This document shows, piece after piece, positions 36,161 through 47,482 of a stretch of 64,000 bases of DNA. The notes beneath the pieces were generated by a model that saw nothing but the letters and a program-made list of their open reading frames with translations, was not told the origin of the DNA and did not search any database. The DNA is from Candidatus Sulfopaludibacter sp. SbA3 (GTDB lineage Bacteria; Acidobacteriota; Vicinamibacteria; Vicinamibacterales; UBA2999). Numbering within the stretch: position 1 is the first letter of the stretch; each line of letters begins with the position of its first letter. The position numbers and the translations under genes were made by a program. The stretch spans positions 247,950-311,949 of the forward strand of contig CAMDNQ010000001.1 in assembly GCA_945903265.1 (NCBI GenBank), in the 5' to 3' direction.

Positions 36161-36166
36161 TATAAT
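36161..36166 (+). promoter_or_regulatory. Perfect -10 element for guaA
   Basis: TATAAT at 36161-36166, 21 nt before the guaA GTG, giving a 5' leader of about 14 nt. The upstream TTCGGG (36139-36144, 16-nt spacer) is a poor -35 and lies inside the divergent propeller gene. Confidence 0.6.
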
Positions 36167-36186
36167 AGCGCTCCCCGGCGGGTCCT

Positions 36187-37734
36187 GTGTCCCATCAAAC
36201 CATACTCGTTCTTGATTTCGGTTCGCAGTACACGCAGCTCATTGCGAGGCGTCTGCGTGAGCTCGGCGTCTACTCGGAGATCGTGCCGTTCAGCACGCCG
36301 CTCGATGCGATCCGCGCGCGCGGTCCGGCCGGCATCATCCTGTCGGGCGGTCCCAAAAGCGTGTCAGAAACCGGAGCGCCCAGGTGTGCGCCCGAACTGT
36401 TCGATCTCGGCACGCCGGTCCTCGGCATCTGCTACGGCATGCAGCTGATGACGGACGTGCTGGGCGGCGAGGTCGGCCGTTCCGGTCATCGTGAGTTCGG
36501 CCACGCCCTCGTCCGCGTCTCCGGCAACGGCACGCATCCCCGGCTGTTCGACAGCGTTCCGGGCGAGCTTCGCGTCTGGGCCAGCCACGGCGACGACGTG
36601 CGGGCGGTGCCGCCGGGATTTGCAGTCGCGGCGACGAGCGCGACGACGCCCATTGCAGCGATGGAAGCGCCCGACCGCGGCCTGTATGCGCTGCTGTTCC
36701 ACCCTGAAGTCGCGCATACCGACCATGGCACCGACATCCTCCGCAACTTCGCCTTCAGCGTCTGCGGGTGCACCGGCGACTGGACGACGGCGACGTTCAT
36801 CGAGGAGGCGACCGAGCGTATTCGCAAGCAGGTCGGCACAGGGAAGGTCGTGTGCGGACTGTCCGGCGGCGTCGATTCAACGGTCGCCGCGCTGCTCATT
36901 CATCGCGCGATTGGCGAGCGTCTGACCTGCATCTTCGTGGACAACGGCCTGCTCCGGTTCGACGAAGCGAACCAGATCAACGAGCGATTCACGCGGAAGA
37001 TGGAGCTGCCGCTCGATTTCGTCGATGCCTCAGATCTGTTCGTCGACCGGCTCGCCAACGTCATCGATCCGGAGCAGAAGCGGAAGATCATAGGCGGCAC
37101 GTTCATCGACGTGTTCGAGAAGCGGGCGAAGGAGCTTGGGGGGTTCGATTTTCTGGGACAGGGCACGCTCTACCCGGATGTGATCGAATCGGCGTCGGTG
37201 GCGGGACCGGCGGTCGTGATCAAGAGCCATCACAACGTCGGCGGCCTGCCCGAGCGCATGCACTTCAAGCTGGTCGAGCCGCTGCGCGATCTCTTCAAGG
37301 ACGAGGTGCGGCGCGTCGGACGCGATCTGGGCCTCGACAAGGAATTCGTCGTGCGGCAACCGTTCCCGGGCCCCGGGCTGGCCGTGCGCATCGTCGGCGC
37401 CATCACGCGCGAGCGACTCGACATGCTGCGCCTGGCGGACAAGGTCGTCGCCGAAGAAATCCGCAAGGCGGGATGGTACGAACGGGTGTGGCAGAGCTTT
37501 GCGGTGCTGCTGCCGGTCCAGAGCGTGGGCGTGATGGGCGACGCGCGCACGTACGAATACACCGCCGCGATTCGCGCCGTTGAAAGCCTTGACGGGATGA
37601 CCGCCGACTGGGCCCGGCTCCCGCATGACCTGCTCGCCGCGATCTCATCCCGCATCGTCAATGAAGTGCGCGGCATCAACCGCGTGGTGTACGACATTTC
37701 GTCGAAGCCGCCTTCGACGATCGAATGGGAATGA
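36187..37734 (+). CDS. guaA: GMP synthase (glutamine-hydrolysing)
   Basis: A 515-residue two-domain enzyme converting XMP to GMP. The class I amidotransferase half has ILSGGPKSV and the nucleophile Cys82 in GICYGMQ, plus FHPEVAHT. The ATP-pyrophosphatase half has the P-loop GLSGGVDST near residue 225. The C-terminal dimerisation domain has [12 protein letters not shown] and the terminal [16 protein letters not shown]. The start is GTG. Its stop overlaps the dnaE start. No guaB is present in the window. Confidence 0.97.
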   Translation: MSHQTILVLDFGSQYTQLIARRLRELGVYSEIVPFSTPLDAIRARGPAGIILSGGPKSVSETGAPRCAPELFDLGTPVLGICYGMQLMTDVLGGEVGRSGHREFGHALVRVSGNGTHPRLFDSVPGELRVWASHGDDVRAVPPGFAVAATSATTPIAAMEAPDRGLYALLFHPEVAHTDHGTDILRNFAFSVCGCTGDWTTATFIEEATERIRKQVGTGKVVCGLSGGVDSTVAALLIHRAIGERLTCIFVDNGLLRFDEANQINERFTRKMELPLDFVDASDLFVDRLANVIDPEQKRKIIGGTFIDVFEKRAKELGGFDFLGQGTLYPDVIESASVAGPAVVIKSHHNVGGLPERMHFKLVEPLRDLFKDEVRRVGRDLGLDKEFVVRQPFPGPGLAVRIVGAITRERLDMLRLADKVVAEEIRKAGWYERVWQSFAVLLPVQSVGVMGDARTYEYTAAIRAVESLDGMTADWARLPHDLLAAISSRIVNEVRGINRVVYDISSKPPSTIEWE

Positions 37735-40700
37735 ACGAGTTCGTCCATCTACACCTGCACACTGAGTTCTCGCTGCTGGATGGCGCCTGCCGGATCGATG
37801 AGCTGCTCGACGAGGCGGTGAAGCTGAAGATGCCGTCGCTCGCGGTCACCGAGCACGGCAACCTGTTCTCCTCTGTCATCTTTCACGACCACGCGCGCGA
37901 TCGGGGGGTGAAACCGATTCTCGGCTGCGAGGTGTACGTCGCAGCCGGAAGCCGGCACGACAAGACCGGGTCCCAGACCGAGACGAACCATCTGGTCCTG
38001 CTTGCGGAGTCGGCCGAAGGCTATCGCAACCTGATCAAGCTCGTCTCCGCTGGGTATACCGAGGGCTTCTATTACCGTCCCCGTATCGACAAGGAACTTC
38101 TCGCGCAGCATTCGAAGGGACTCATCGGTCTCAGCAGCTGTCTCAAGGGTGAGGTCGCCAGCGCACTGAAGGTGGAACAGGCACGGCCGGCGCTCGAAGC
38201 CGCCGCGCGGCTCCGCGACATCCTGGGCCCGAAGAACTTCTTCCTCGAGATGCAGTACCAGGGCATCGAGGAACAGAAGATCGTCAATCGGGGCCTCGTC
38301 CCGCTCGCGAAAGAGCTCGGCCTGCCGCTTGTCGCCACCAACGACGTGCATTACCTGCGGCAGGGGGACGCCCAGCCGCACGATGTCCTCCTCTGCATCG
38401 GCACCGGCAAGACGGTCAACGACGCGCAGCGGCTCCGCTACACCGGCGACCAGTTCTTCCTGAAGACTCCGCAGCAGATGGCCGCGGTCTTCGGCGACTT
38501 CCCCGAGGCGATGAAGAATACGCTGCTCATCGCGGAGCGGTGCGACGTCACGATCCCGAAGGGGCAGAACCATCTGCCGTCCTTCGGCGTCCCTGAGGGG
38601 TACGACGTCGATGCGTACTTCGAGCATGTCGCCCGCGAGGGGTTCGCGCACCGTTTACCGCGTCTGACGGAGCTGGCGGACTCGAAGCGTCTGCGCCACG
38701 GGCTCGACGAGTACCGATCGCGACTCGATTACGAGATCGCGATGATCAAGAAGATGGGCTACTGCGGCTACTTCCTGATCGTATGGGACTTCATCCGGTA
38801 CGCCCGGGAGAAGGGCATCCCCGTGGGTCCGGGCCGCGGATCGGCGGCGGGGTCGCTCGCCGCCTGGTCGATGCGCATCACGGACGTGGACCCGCTCGAC
38901 TTCGATCTCATTTTCGAACGCTTCCTCAATCCGGAGCGCGTCTCCCTGCCCGACATCGACGTCGACTTCTGCGAGCGGCGCCGCGGCGAGGTCATCGAAT
39001 ACGTCACACGGAAGTACGGCCGCGAGAACGTGGCGCAGATCATCACGTTCGGCACGATGAAGGCGAAGGCCGTGGTCCGCGACGTCGGCCGGGCCCTCGA
39101 CATGTCGTACGCGGACGTCGATCGCATCGCCAAGCAGATTCCGGCGGCGCTCGACATGACGCTCGACAAGGCGCTCGCCGAGAACCCTGTCCTGAAGGAG
39201 ATGGCGAGCAAAGAGCCGAAGGTCAAGGAATTGCTCGACATGGGGCGGCGCCTGGAGGGCATGTCACGCAACGCCGGGGTGCACGCCGCGGGTGTGGTCA
39301 TTGCGCCGGGCCCGATCACCGACTTCGCTCCGCTCTACAAGAGCAACCGCGACGAAATCACGACGCAGTGGGCGATGAAGGAAGTGGAGCGCGTCGGGCT
39401 CCTGAAGATGGACTTCCTCGGGCTCAGCACGCTCACGCTGATTCGGGATGCTCTGACGGAGATCAAGCGCACGGAGAACGTCGAGATCGACATCGACAAC
39501 GTCCCACTGGACGACACCAAGACCTATCAGCTGTTCTCCGAGGGGCAGACGTTCGGCATCTTCCAGTTCGAAAGCTCGGGGATGCGCGAACTGCTGCGCC
39601 GCGCGCGCCCGGAGCGCCTCGACGATCTGATCGCCCTGAACGCGCTGTATCGTCCGGGCCCGCTGAAGTCGGGGATGGTGGACGACTACATCAAGCGGAA
39701 GCAGGGGAAGACCGAGGTCAAGTACGACCTGCCGCAGCTCGAACCGATCCTGTCGGACACGTACGGCGTCATCGCGTACCAGGAGCAGGTCATGCGCATC
39801 GCGCAGACGCTGGCCGGGTTCACGTTGGGACAAGCGGACGTCCTTCGCAAGGCCATGGGCAAGAAGGACCCGAAGGTCATGGCGAAGCAGCGCGATGACT
39901 TCATGGCGGGGGCGAAGAAGCAGGGGATCAACGAGAAGAAGGCGGGAAAGATCTTCGAGCTGATGGAGTACTTCGCGGGGTACGGCTTCAACAAGTCGCA
40001 TTCGACCGCGTATGCGCTGCTCGCGTACCAGACGGCGTACCTGAAGGCCAACTATCCCTGGCATTTCGCCGCGGCGCTGCTGACGATCGAGTCGCAGAAT
40101 ACCGACAAGCTTGCCGTCTACCTCGGGGAGTGCCGCGACCGCGCAATTCCCGTGCTGGCGCCGGACATCAACGAGAGTCAGCTGAATTTCTCTGTCAAAC
40201 ACGGCAAGGGCGTCCGCTTCGGACTCACGGCCATCAAAGGGCTCGGCGACGGAGCGGTGAATGCGGTGATGGCGGTGCGCTCGGATATGGGAGGGGCGAT
40301 TACGTCGTTGTCGGCCCTCTGCGAAGCCGTCGACCTTCGCGTCGTGAACAAGCGTGTCTTCGAAGCGCTGGTCAAGGCGGGCGCATGCGACTCGCTGGTG
40401 CCAGGCGCGAATGCGCGTGCGACGCGCGCGCGGCTGTTTGCGGCCATCGACGCGGCATGCGAGCATGGCGCCCGCACGCAGCGCGACAACGACCTGGGAC
40501 AGACGCAGCTCTTCGGCGGCGATGAGGACGGTACCGGTGGCGCGGCCTCGTCGACGCTGCCTGACGCGACGCCGTGGACGGAAATCGAGCAGCTGCAGCA
40601 CGAAAAGGATGCGCTCGGCCTCTATTTCAGCGGCCACCCCGTCGATCGCTACGCGGATGCGTTGCGGGACTACGGCGCGAAGACCACCTCAGAGCTCGTG

Positions 40701-41291
40701 GTCAAGCGCGACCCGGCTGACGTCGAGGCCGACGCCGCTGCTGGGGTGAACGCTGGCCCGAACGGCAACGGGCGGACCGGCAAGACCGCGGAAGACATCA
40801 GCATCGGCGGCATCATTTCCGGCGTCCGCGCGCTGAAAACCCGCAAAGGCGATCGCATGTGTGTCCTCACCGTGGACGATGCGCACGGAAGCCTCGAGGT
40901 CGTGGTCTTTCCGGAGGCGTTCCAGCAGTCTGGCCACCTCGCCGAGGAAGGGAAGATGGTGCTCGTCAAGGGCCGATGGGAACGCGACGACGACACGACG
41001 CGGGTGCTCGCGTCGGAGATCGCGCCGATCGAGATCGTCCGCGAGCGGCTGGCGTCCAAAGTGGCCATCACCCTGTCGTCGCCCACGCACAACAAGGAGA
41101 CCTTCGCGCGCCTCTGGGACGTTCTGATGAAACACAAGGGTGATCGGCGCGTCGCCATTGAGCTCCGCGATCCTGACCACCATCTGCGCGTGACTATCGA
41201 CGTGAACCCCCAGATTCGCGTGCGGCCCTCGGAACGGCTCGTCGCTGAGGTTGAAAAGGTCTGCGGCTCCGGTTCTGTCACGCTGCAATGA
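37731..41291 (+). CDS. dnaE: DNA polymerase III subunit alpha
   Basis: About 1186 residues, the replicative polymerase. The N-terminal PHP domain begins [16 protein letters not shown] with later ATNDVHYL. The catalytic palm includes [16 protein letters not shown] near residue 406 and the third Asp region further on. The beta-clamp and HhH region follows, then a C-terminal OB fold ([20 protein letters not shown]). The architecture is DnaE1 rather than DnaE2 or PolC. ATG at 37731 gives a 4-nt overlap with guaA; ATG at 37725 is the alternative. The polymerase is complete and unremarkable. Confidence 0.96.
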   Translation: MNEFVHLHLHTEFSLLDGACRIDELLDEAVKLKMPSLAVTEHGNLFSSVIFHDHARDRGVKPILGCEVYVAAGSRHDKTGSQTETNHLVLLAESAEGYRNLIKLVSAGYTEGFYYRPRIDKELLAQHSKGLIGLSSCLKGEVASALKVEQARPALEAAARLRDILGPKNFFLEMQYQGIEEQKIVNRGLVPLAKELGLPLVATNDVHYLRQGDAQPHDVLLCIGTGKTVNDAQRLRYTGDQFFLKTPQQMAAVFGDFPEAMKNTLLIAERCDVTIPKGQNHLPSFGVPEGYDVDAYFEHVAREGFAHRLPRLTELADSKRLRHGLDEYRSRLDYEIAMIKKMGYCGYFLIVWDFIRYAREKGIPVGPGRGSAAGSLAAWSMRITDVDPLDFDLIFERFLNPERVSLPDIDVDFCERRRGEVIEYVTRKYGRENVAQIITFGTMKAKAVVRDVGRALDMSYADVDRIAKQIPAALDMTLDKALAENPVLKEMASKEPKVKELLDMGRRLEGMSRNAGVHAAGVVIAPGPITDFAPLYKSNRDEITTQWAMKEVERVGLLKMDFLGLSTLTLIRDALTEIKRTENVEIDIDNVPLDDTKTYQLFSEGQTFGIFQFESSGMRELLRRARPERLDDLIALNALYRPGPLKSGMVDDYIKRKQGKTEVKYDLPQLEPILSDTYGVIAYQEQVMRIAQTLAGFTLGQADVLRKAMGKKDPKVMAKQRDDFMAGAKKQGINEKKAGKIFELMEYFAGYGFNKSHSTAYALLAYQTAYLKANYPWHFAAALLTIESQNTDKLAVYLGECRDRAIPVLAPDINESQLNFSVKHGKGVRFGLTAIKGLGDGAVNAVMAVRSDMGGAITSLSALCEAVDLRVVNKRVFEALVKAGACDSLVPGANARATRARLFAAIDAACEHGARTQRDNDLGQTQLFGGDEDGTGGAASSTLPDATPWTEIEQLQHEKDALGLYFSGHPVDRYADALRDYGAKTTSELVVKRDPADVEADAAAGVNAGPNGNGRTGKTAEDISIGGIISGVRALKTRKGDRMCVLTVDDAHGSLEVVVFPEAFQQSGHLAEEGKMVLVKGRWERDDDTTRVLASEIAPIEIVRERLASKVAITLSSPTHNKETFARLWDVLMKHKGDRRVAIELRDPDHHLRVTIDVNPQIRVRPSERLVAEVEKVCGSGSVTLQ

Positions 41292-41339
41292 GCGTCTTGT
41301 GACCTTCTCTGTCATACGCCCGCGCGACGATCGAAAGAC

Positions 41340-43061
41340 ATGAAGCCGGACCGTATCTGGCAATCGAAAGCATGCGACGACCTCCAGGTGGACGTCGTCG
41401 CTCGGGAGCTCGGCGTGTCGCCCATAACCGCGCGCCTCCTGTGCATCCGCGGCCTTGGCGATCTCGACAATGCCCGCAGCTTCCTGGCGCCGTCGCTGTC
41501 GGATCTGCACGATCCGTTTCGGCTCACGGACATGGTCCCGGCCGTGGACCGTGTACTGGGAGCGATTGCGCGCAAGGAACGGATTGCCATTCACGGCGAC
41601 TACGACGTGGACGGCGTCACATCAACGGTGATCCTGCGCCGGGCGCTCGAGCTGCTCGGCGCCGACGTCACGCACTTCATTCCCGAACGACTGCGGGATG
41701 GATACGGACTGCAGCCGGCGGCGCTGGACCGGCTGCACGCCGAGGGCGTGCGTCTGGTCATTTCCGTCGACTGCGGCATCCGCGCGGAGGAAGCCGCGAG
41801 ACACGCCACCGCGCTGGGGCTCGACCTGATCATCACGGACCACCACGAGCCGGACACGACGATCCCGCGCGCGGTCGCCGTCATCAATCCCAAACGCCAC
41901 GATTGCACGTATCCCGACAAGAACCTCGCGGGCGTCGGGGTTGCGCTCAAATTGGTGCAGGCGCTGTGCATTCGTTCCGGCCGCGAGTCGTGGCTGCCGG
42001 CATTCGTGAAGATTGCCGCGATCGGCACGCTGGCGGACGTCGTGCCGCTCACCGGCGAAAACCGGATCATTGCGAAGCTCGGACTCGGGATGCTGTCGGC
42101 GGGCCCGCACAAGATCGGCCTTCGATCCCTCATCGAGGCGTGCGGTCTGACGGGCAAGGAGATCGACAGCTATCACATCGGGTTCGTCATCGGACCGCGG
42201 GTGAATGCCGCCGGCCGCATGAGTACTCCGGATATCGCCGCGCGGCTGCTCCTGGCCTCAGACGAGACGATGGCGGATGAGGCGAAGGCGCTGGCCGAAC
42301 AGTTGAACAGCGAGAACCTGCGGCGCCAGAAGGAAGAAGCCGAGATCGTCGCGGCTGCGAAGAAGGCGGTCGAAACCGAAATCGATATCGGCTCGCGCAC
42401 CGTGATCGTCGTAGCGGGCGAGGGGTGGCACCGCGGCGTCATCGGCATCGTGGCGTCGAAGCTCGTGGACGCGTTCCATCGTCCCGCGATCGTGCTGTCG
42501 ATCGATGGCGAAGTGGCGCACGGCTCGTGCCGCAGCATTGCCGCCTTCGACATGCTGGGCGCCCTCGAGTCATGCGCCGACGTCATGACCAAGTTCGGGG
42601 GGCACAAGCAGGCGGCCGGGCTGACCATGGACGCGTCGCGCATCCGCGAGCTGCGGACGCGGGTCAACGATCATGCGGACCAGCATCTCCAGCATGATGA
42701 CCTGCGGCCGCGTCTCTGGATCGACGGGTCGCTCTCGTTCCGGTCGATTACCGCCCAGGTGACGGCCGAGCTGACGGCCCTGGCGCCCTTCGGCGCCGGC
42801 AACCCCAACCCGATGTTCCGGACGAGCGGGGTGGAGGTGGTGGATGGGCCGCGTCTCCTCAAGGACCGCCATCTCAAGATGTCGTTCCGGCAGGAGGGGC
42901 GCGTGATGCGCGGAATCGCGTGGCGCGCCGCGGAGCGCGAGCAGTTCGTGACCGACCACCGCACCGCAATCGACCTGGCCTTTTCAGTCGAGCAGGACAC
43001 CTGGAACGGCGATCGCTATCTGCAGCTGTCCGTGGCCGACTTCAGAGCCCCCGAAAACTAG
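41340..43061 (+). CDS. recJ: Single-stranded-DNA-specific exonuclease RecJ
   Basis: A 573-residue 5'-3' exonuclease of the DHH superfamily. The metal-binding motifs are IHGDYDVDGVTST near residue 86, SVDCGI near 143 and IITDHHEP near 165, followed by a DHHA1 domain with GGHKQAAGLTMD near 420 and the RecJ OB domain. It acts in recombination repair and long-patch mismatch repair with MutS, whose gene is also in the window. It lies between dnaE (48 nt) and the LptC/A-like gene (25 nt), all on the same strand. Confidence 0.95.
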   Translation: MKPDRIWQSKACDDLQVDVVARELGVSPITARLLCIRGLGDLDNARSFLAPSLSDLHDPFRLTDMVPAVDRVLGAIARKERIAIHGDYDVDGVTSTVILRRALELLGADVTHFIPERLRDGYGLQPAALDRLHAEGVRLVISVDCGIRAEEAARHATALGLDLIITDHHEPDTTIPRAVAVINPKRHDCTYPDKNLAGVGVALKLVQALCIRSGRESWLPAFVKIAAIGTLADVVPLTGENRIIAKLGLGMLSAGPHKIGLRSLIEACGLTGKEIDSYHIGFVIGPRVNAAGRMSTPDIAARLLLASDETMADEAKALAEQLNSENLRRQKEEAEIVAAAKKAVETEIDIGSRTVIVVAGEGWHRGVIGIVASKLVDAFHRPAIVLSIDGEVAHGSCRSIAAFDMLGALESCADVMTKFGGHKQAAGLTMDASRIRELRTRVNDHADQHLQHDDLRPRLWIDGSLSFRSITAQVTAELTALAPFGAGNPNPMFRTSGVEVVDGPRLLKDRHLKMSFRQEGRVMRGIAWRAAEREQFVTDHRTAIDLAFSVEQDTWNGDRYLQLSVADFRAPEN

Positions 43062-43086
43062 ACGACCGCAGGGTAAGATCGTTCGA

Positions 43087-45240
43087 ATGGTGAGATGGCA
43101 GCGCCGTGCCCGGCTGGGCGTCGGCGTGATCGGGATTGCCTCGGCGGTTGCGGTGTACGCGGCCTGGGGCGACCGGGAGACGACCGCGCCGGTGGCGCGC
43201 CCGTCCCGGCTGGACCCGCGCGCCATCATCGAGAGCGCCGGCGCCGCGTTTCAGCAGTTCCAGCAGGCGCGCCAGGATTTCGTCATCGAAGCCGACCGGC
43301 AGCTGACCTATGAAGGTGGCGCGTCCAAATTCATCGGCGTCACCATCAAGGTCCAGAACCGCGGCGGGCGCGATTTCGTCGTGACGGCGCGCGAAGCCGA
43401 AGCCACAAAGGACAACAACGAACTGGTCGCCACCGGCGCGGTGAAGATGGTGGCGAGCGACGGATTCACGCTCACGGCGGACCACGCCACATTCAACCGC
43501 GCCGACGCCACCATGCAGGTGCCGGGAGCCGTCACGTTTTCGAAGGGGCGCATGGCGGGCTCCGGCGGCGGGATGATCTACAACCAGACCACCGACGTCC
43601 TGTCGCTGGCGAAGGATGCCCACGTCACCATGGCGAACGACGCGGGCGAGACCGTCAACGAGTTCACGGCATCGACCGCGACCCTGGCCCGGCTCGACAA
43701 GTTCCTCTCGCTCAAGGGGAACGTGAAGGCGCTGCGCGATGAACAGGTCATCGAGGCCGATGACGCGCTGGCGCGCCTCTCTGACGATCAGGAGCACATC
43801 AACTACATCGAGCTCCGGGGCAACGCGCGCGTCGCGGGCGGGCGCCTGTTCGATTCGATGAGCGCGCGCGACATCGACATGGACTACACCGACGACGGCG
43901 CGACCCTGGAGCGGGTGACGCTGCGCGGCGATGGCGGGATCGCGATGCGGGGCGATGAAGAAGGGGAGTCGGGGCGCCAGTTCGCAGCTGAGACGCTGGA
44001 TCTGACGTTTGCGCCCGATGCCACCCTGACCGGCGTCATCGGCAAGGGCGCCGTTCGCGTGAACCTGCCGGCGAGCGGTAACGGGGCTGGCCGCACGCCC
44101 ACCCGGACCGTGCAGGCGGACGCGTTCCAGGGATCGGGAGCAGCTGGGAAGGGACTCACGGCGGCGCGTTTCACCGGCAACGTCGAGTTCCGCGAGGCGG
44201 CACAGGCGAAGCAGGCTGCGCGGACGGCGCGTTCGAACTCGCTGCAGCTTGGCCTTGCCAGTGATGCGGTGACACAGGCGCTCTTCGCCGGCACCGTTCG
44301 TTTTACCGAGGGCGACCTGGCCGCGTCGGGCGCCCAGGCGGAGTACAGCCCCTCGGACGGGACATTGACGGTCACCGGGAGCGACGCCGGCGGCGGTCCG
44401 CGGGTGGCGGACGCGCAGGTCCAGATCGAGGCGGCGTCGATCAACATCACGCTCGCCGGTCCGCGGATGCTCGCGTCGGGGACCGTGAAAACCGTGCTTC
44501 AGCCGCGCAACGCGCGCGCGACCCCCTCCGCTGCGCTCGGGACAGGCGGCGCGGAGACGACCCGCCTGCCGGGCCTCTTTCAGCAGGCGACGGCGGTCAA
44601 CGTGAACGCCAACACCCTGGATTATTCAGGCGGCGGCGGACGCGCCGTCTATTCGGGGAATGCCACCCTCTGGCAGGGCGAGACGGCAATTCGCGCGGAC
44701 GTGCTGACGCTCGACCGCAGCCGCGGCGACCTGATGGCCAGCGGCGCGGCCCGTTCGTATATCGTGTTCGACGCTGAGGCGTCGATCGGCAGCGCGGCTG
44801 AAATCCGGTACGACGACGCCGCTCGTCTGATTACGTACAGCGTCCCGGTACCCGCTCCGGGTGCGGTGGCGCCGCCGGTTCCGGGGCCGCTTTCTCAGTT
44901 GAACGGTCCCCAGGGTCACCTTCAAGGCGTGCGCATCGAAGTCGTTCTTGCGAAAACCGAATCGCGCATCGAGCGTCTCGAGGCATACACCACGGTGAAC
45001 GTCCGGCTCGACACGAGAATGGCCACCGGCGATCGCCTGACGTTCCACGCAGGCGAGGATCGCTATGTCATGACCGGGATTCCTACAGTGCCCGTCAGGA
45101 TCGTCGAGGAGTGCCGCCAGACCCAGGGGCGCACCGTGACCTTCTTCCGAACCGCCGATCGCATCATCGTCGACGGCAACGAGGAGGTGCGGACCCGATC
45201 CAGCCGCGACGCGATCTGCCCGCAGACACCCGCCCGTTGA
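43087..45240 (+). CDS. LptC-LptA-like (OstA) lipopolysaccharide transport protein, apparently fused
   Basis: A 717-residue protein with one N-terminal membrane helix (about residues 8-25) and no lipobox. Residues about 45-190 resemble LptC ([20 protein letters not shown] then [15 protein letters not shown]). The rest is a series of OstA/LptA beta-jellyroll segments: [28 protein letters not shown] strands, [18 protein letters not shown] and the terminal [18 protein letters not shown]. In E. coli LptC (191 aa) and LptA (185 aa) are separate. Here a single chain would span from the inner membrane into the periplasmic LPS bridge. lptB follows with a stop-start overlap (TGATG). Domain edges are estimated by eye. 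Confidence 0.78.
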   Translation: MVRWQRRARLGVGVIGIASAVAVYAAWGDRETTAPVARPSRLDPRAIIESAGAAFQQFQQARQDFVIEADRQLTYEGGASKFIGVTIKVQNRGGRDFVVTAREAEATKDNNELVATGAVKMVASDGFTLTADHATFNRADATMQVPGAVTFSKGRMAGSGGGMIYNQTTDVLSLAKDAHVTMANDAGETVNEFTASTATLARLDKFLSLKGNVKALRDEQVIEADDALARLSDDQEHINYIELRGNARVAGGRLFDSMSARDIDMDYTDDGATLERVTLRGDGGIAMRGDEEGESGRQFAAETLDLTFAPDATLTGVIGKGAVRVNLPASGNGAGRTPTRTVQADAFQGSGAAGKGLTAARFTGNVEFREAAQAKQAARTARSNSLQLGLASDAVTQALFAGTVRFTEGDLAASGAQAEYSPSDGTLTVTGSDAGGGPRVADAQVQIEAASINITLAGPRMLASGTVKTVLQPRNARATPSAALGTGGAETTRLPGLFQQATAVNVNANTLDYSGGGGRAVYSGNATLWQGETAIRADVLTLDRSRGDLMASGAARSYIVFDAEASIGSAAEIRYDDAARLITYSVPVPAPGAVAPPVPGPLSQLNGPQGHLQGVRIEVVLAKTESRIERLEAYTTVNVRLDTRMATGDRLTFHAGEDRYVMTGIPTVPVRIVEECRQTQGRTVTFFRTADRIIVDGNEEVRTRSSRDAICPQTPAR

Positions 45241-45965
45241 TGTCGACCCTGCGCACGCACGAACTGGTCAAGTCCTACGGCGGCCGGACTGTCGTCCGGG
45301 GCGTCAGCCTCGACGTGTCGTCGGGCGAAATCGTCGGTCTGCTGGGGCCGAACGGCGCCGGCAAGACCACGACGTTCTACATGACGGTTGGACTGACGCC
45401 TCCAGACGCCGGACGGGTCGTGCTCGACAACGAAGATGTCACCGACGACCCGATGTACGTCCGCGCGCGGAAGGGGATTGGCTACCTGCCGCAGGAGCCG
45501 TCGATCTTTCGCGGCCTCACCGTCGAGCAGAACATCATGGCGATCCTGGAGACGCTGGATCTCGATCACGCCGGGCGCCGGCGCCGGCTCGAGGAACTGC
45601 TCTCGGAATTGAATCTGGGCTCGCTGGCGAAATCGCCCGCCCACACGCTCTCGGGCGGCGAGCGGCGCCGCGTGGAGATCACGCGGGCGCTGGTCGTCTC
45701 ACCGCGCTTCATGCTGCTCGACGAGCCGTTCGCGGGCATCGATCCGATCGCCGTGACCGATCTGCAGAAGATCATCTTTCACCTGAAGGAACGGGGCATC
45801 GGCGTCCTCATCACCGATCACAACGTGCGTGAAACGCTCCGCATCACGGACCGGGCATATATCGTGCACGACGGAGCCATCTTCAGGAGCGGGACGCCTG
45901 AGCAGCTGGCGGCGGACGAGGAAGTTCGCCGCATTTATCTGGGAGCAGATTTCCGACTGGACTAG
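45240..45965 (+). CDS. lptB: LPS export ABC transporter ATP-binding protein LptB
   Basis: A 241-residue ABC ATPase. Walker A is [16 protein letters not shown] near residue 35, the signature [15 protein letters not shown] near 136, and Walker [14 protein letters not shown] near 158, with the LptB-type FRGLTVEQN and [10 protein letters not shown] segments. It powers extraction of LPS by LptF/LptG, whose fused gene is at 62.5 kb. ATG at 45240 shares a base with the stop of the LptC/A-like gene, so the two are translated together. Confidence 0.94.
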   Translation: MSTLRTHELVKSYGGRTVVRGVSLDVSSGEIVGLLGPNGAGKTTTFYMTVGLTPPDAGRVVLDNEDVTDDPMYVRARKGIGYLPQEPSIFRGLTVEQNIMAILETLDLDHAGRRRRLEELLSELNLGSLAKSPAHTLSGGERRRVEITRALVVSPRFMLLDEPFAGIDPIAVTDLQKIIFHLKERGIGVLITDHNVRETLRITDRAYIVHDGAIFRSGTPEQLAADEEVRRIYLGADFRLD

Positions 45966-45990
45966 CACGGCTGTAGCTACGGTGCCGTGC
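45965..45990. repeat. Short hairpin after lptB
   Basis: Arms GCACGGC (45965-45971) and GCCGTGC (45984-45990) enclose a loop containing the palindrome GTAGCTAC. It lies just after the lptB stop in the 69-nt gap before rpoN. It may be a weak terminator or RNA stability element; there is no T-tract. Confidence 0.45.
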
Positions 45991-46034
45991 AGTAGATGGT
46001 CTAATATGGGTTTTTAGTGATGAGCGCCGACTAG

Positions 46035-47453
46035 ATGGCCATTTCGCAGAAGCTTCACACGAAGCTCGTTCAGAAGCTGATTCTGACGCCGTCGCTCCAG
46101 CAGGCGATCAAGCTTCTGCCGATGTCGACGCTCGAGCTTTCCGAATTGCTCAACCAGGAAATGGTCGAGAACCCGCTGCTCGAGGAAGTTCCTACGGAAG
46201 AGCTTCAGCCCGTCGACGCCGCGCAGGAGAAGCAGGAAGAGAAGCCCGCGCAGGACAAGACCGACACGTGGGACGACCAGGACTACGAGTACTTCTTCGG
46301 TGACTACCTGGACGACGGCTATAAGGCGCACACGCCCACCGAAGTCAAGGAACTCCCCCCGATTGAGAACACGCTGTCGACGTCGGCGTCGCTGTCCGAC
46401 CATCTGCTCTGGCAGCTCTCGATGCAGACGGACGACGCGACGATCCGCGAGATCGGCGAGGCCATCATCGGCAACCTCGACGACGATGGCCAGCTTGTCG
46501 CGACGGTGGAGGAACTGGCGGCCATGGGGCCCTGGCCCATCGAGCATGTGGAGCAGGCGCTGAAGCTCGTACAGAGCTTCGATCCGATCGGCATTGCCGC
46601 CCGCGACCTGCAGGAGTGCCTGCTGTTACAGCTGCGGCGCACCAACGAGGACCCAATCGCGGAGAAGATCATCACCGAGCACATGCGGCTGCTCCAGAAT
46701 CACCAGGTCCCCGAGCTCGCGCGCAAGATGGGGATGTCGATCGACGATCTCAAGCAGCACATCGAACTCATTCGTCATCTCGACCCGAAGCCGGGCAGCC
46801 GGTACAACCCCTCGCAGTCGCAGTACGTCATTCCGGACGTCTACATCGTCAAAGTCGAGGAGCAGTATGTGGCGGTCCTCAACGAAGAGGGGCTCCCGCA
46901 GCTGCGCATCAGTCCGGTCTACCGGCGCCTGCTGGACAAGAGCGCCGAGAACAGCGACGAGACGCGCGCCTACGTCAAAGACAAGTTCCGCTCGGCGCTC
47001 TGGCTGATCAAGTCGGTGGAGCAGCGGCAGAAGACGATTCACAAGGTCGCCACGAGCATCATCACGTTCCAGCGGGAGTTCCTCGATCACGGCATCGAGT
47101 ACCTGCGCCCGCTCGTGCTGCGCGATGTCGCCAACGACATCGGGATGCACGAATCAACCGTCAGCCGCGTGGTGACGAACAAGTACATGCACACGCCTCA
47201 GGGCGTGTTCGAGATGAAGTACTTCTTTCACAGCGGTATTGCGAGCGCGTACGGCGAGGCGGTGTCGTCGGTCACCATCAAGCAGCGCATCCGCAAGATC
47301 ATCGAGCAGGAAGACCCGCGGAAGCCGCTGAGCGACTCCAAGATCGTGAGCATCCTGCAGCGGGAAGGCCTGGAGCTGGCCCGCCGTACGATCGCCAAGT
47401 ATCGCGAAGAGCTCAAGATTCCCACCTCTAACCAGCGCAAAGTCCTTTACTAG
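46035..47453 (+). CDS. rpoN: RNA polymerase sigma-54 factor
   Basis: A 472-residue sigma-54. Region I is Gln/Leu-rich (LVQKLILTPSLQQAIKLLPM), an acidic linker follows, then the core-binding domain with VARDLQECLLLQL-type helices. The C-terminal RpoN box reads ARRTIAKYRE near residue 449. It directs transcription from -24/-12 promoters with AAA+ activators; no such activator is in the window. It lies in the widespread lptB-rpoN-hpf order. TAATAT at 46002-46007 could be a -10, but this is weak. Confidence 0.95.
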   Translation: MAISQKLHTKLVQKLILTPSLQQAIKLLPMSTLELSELLNQEMVENPLLEEVPTEELQPVDAAQEKQEEKPAQDKTDTWDDQDYEYFFGDYLDDGYKAHTPTEVKELPPIENTLSTSASLSDHLLWQLSMQTDDATIREIGEAIIGNLDDDGQLVATVEELAAMGPWPIEHVEQALKLVQSFDPIGIAARDLQECLLLQLRRTNEDPIAEKIITEHMRLLQNHQVPELARKMGMSIDDLKQHIELIRHLDPKPGSRYNPSQSQYVIPDVYIVKVEEQYVAVLNEEGLPQLRISPVYRRLLDKSAENSDETRAYVKDKFRSALWLIKSVEQRQKTIHKVATSIITFQREFLDHGIEYLRPLVLRDVANDIGMHESTVSRVVTNKYMHTPQGVFEMKYFFHSGIASAYGEAVSSVTIKQRIRKIIEQEDPRKPLSDSKIVSILQREGLELARRTIAKYREELKIPTSNQRKVLY

Positions 47454-47471
47454 GCCGGCTAGCAGCCGGCC
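47453..47471. repeat. REP-like hairpin overlapping rpoN stop
   Basis: GGCCGGCT and AGCCGGCC flank an AGC loop, starting on the last base of the rpoN stop codon. It is related in core to the palindromes at 9806 and 56490. It may reduce read-through or protect the rpoN mRNA 3' end, although hpf starts only 12 nt later. Confidence 0.5.
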
Positions 47472-47482
47472 TCGAATTCAAT

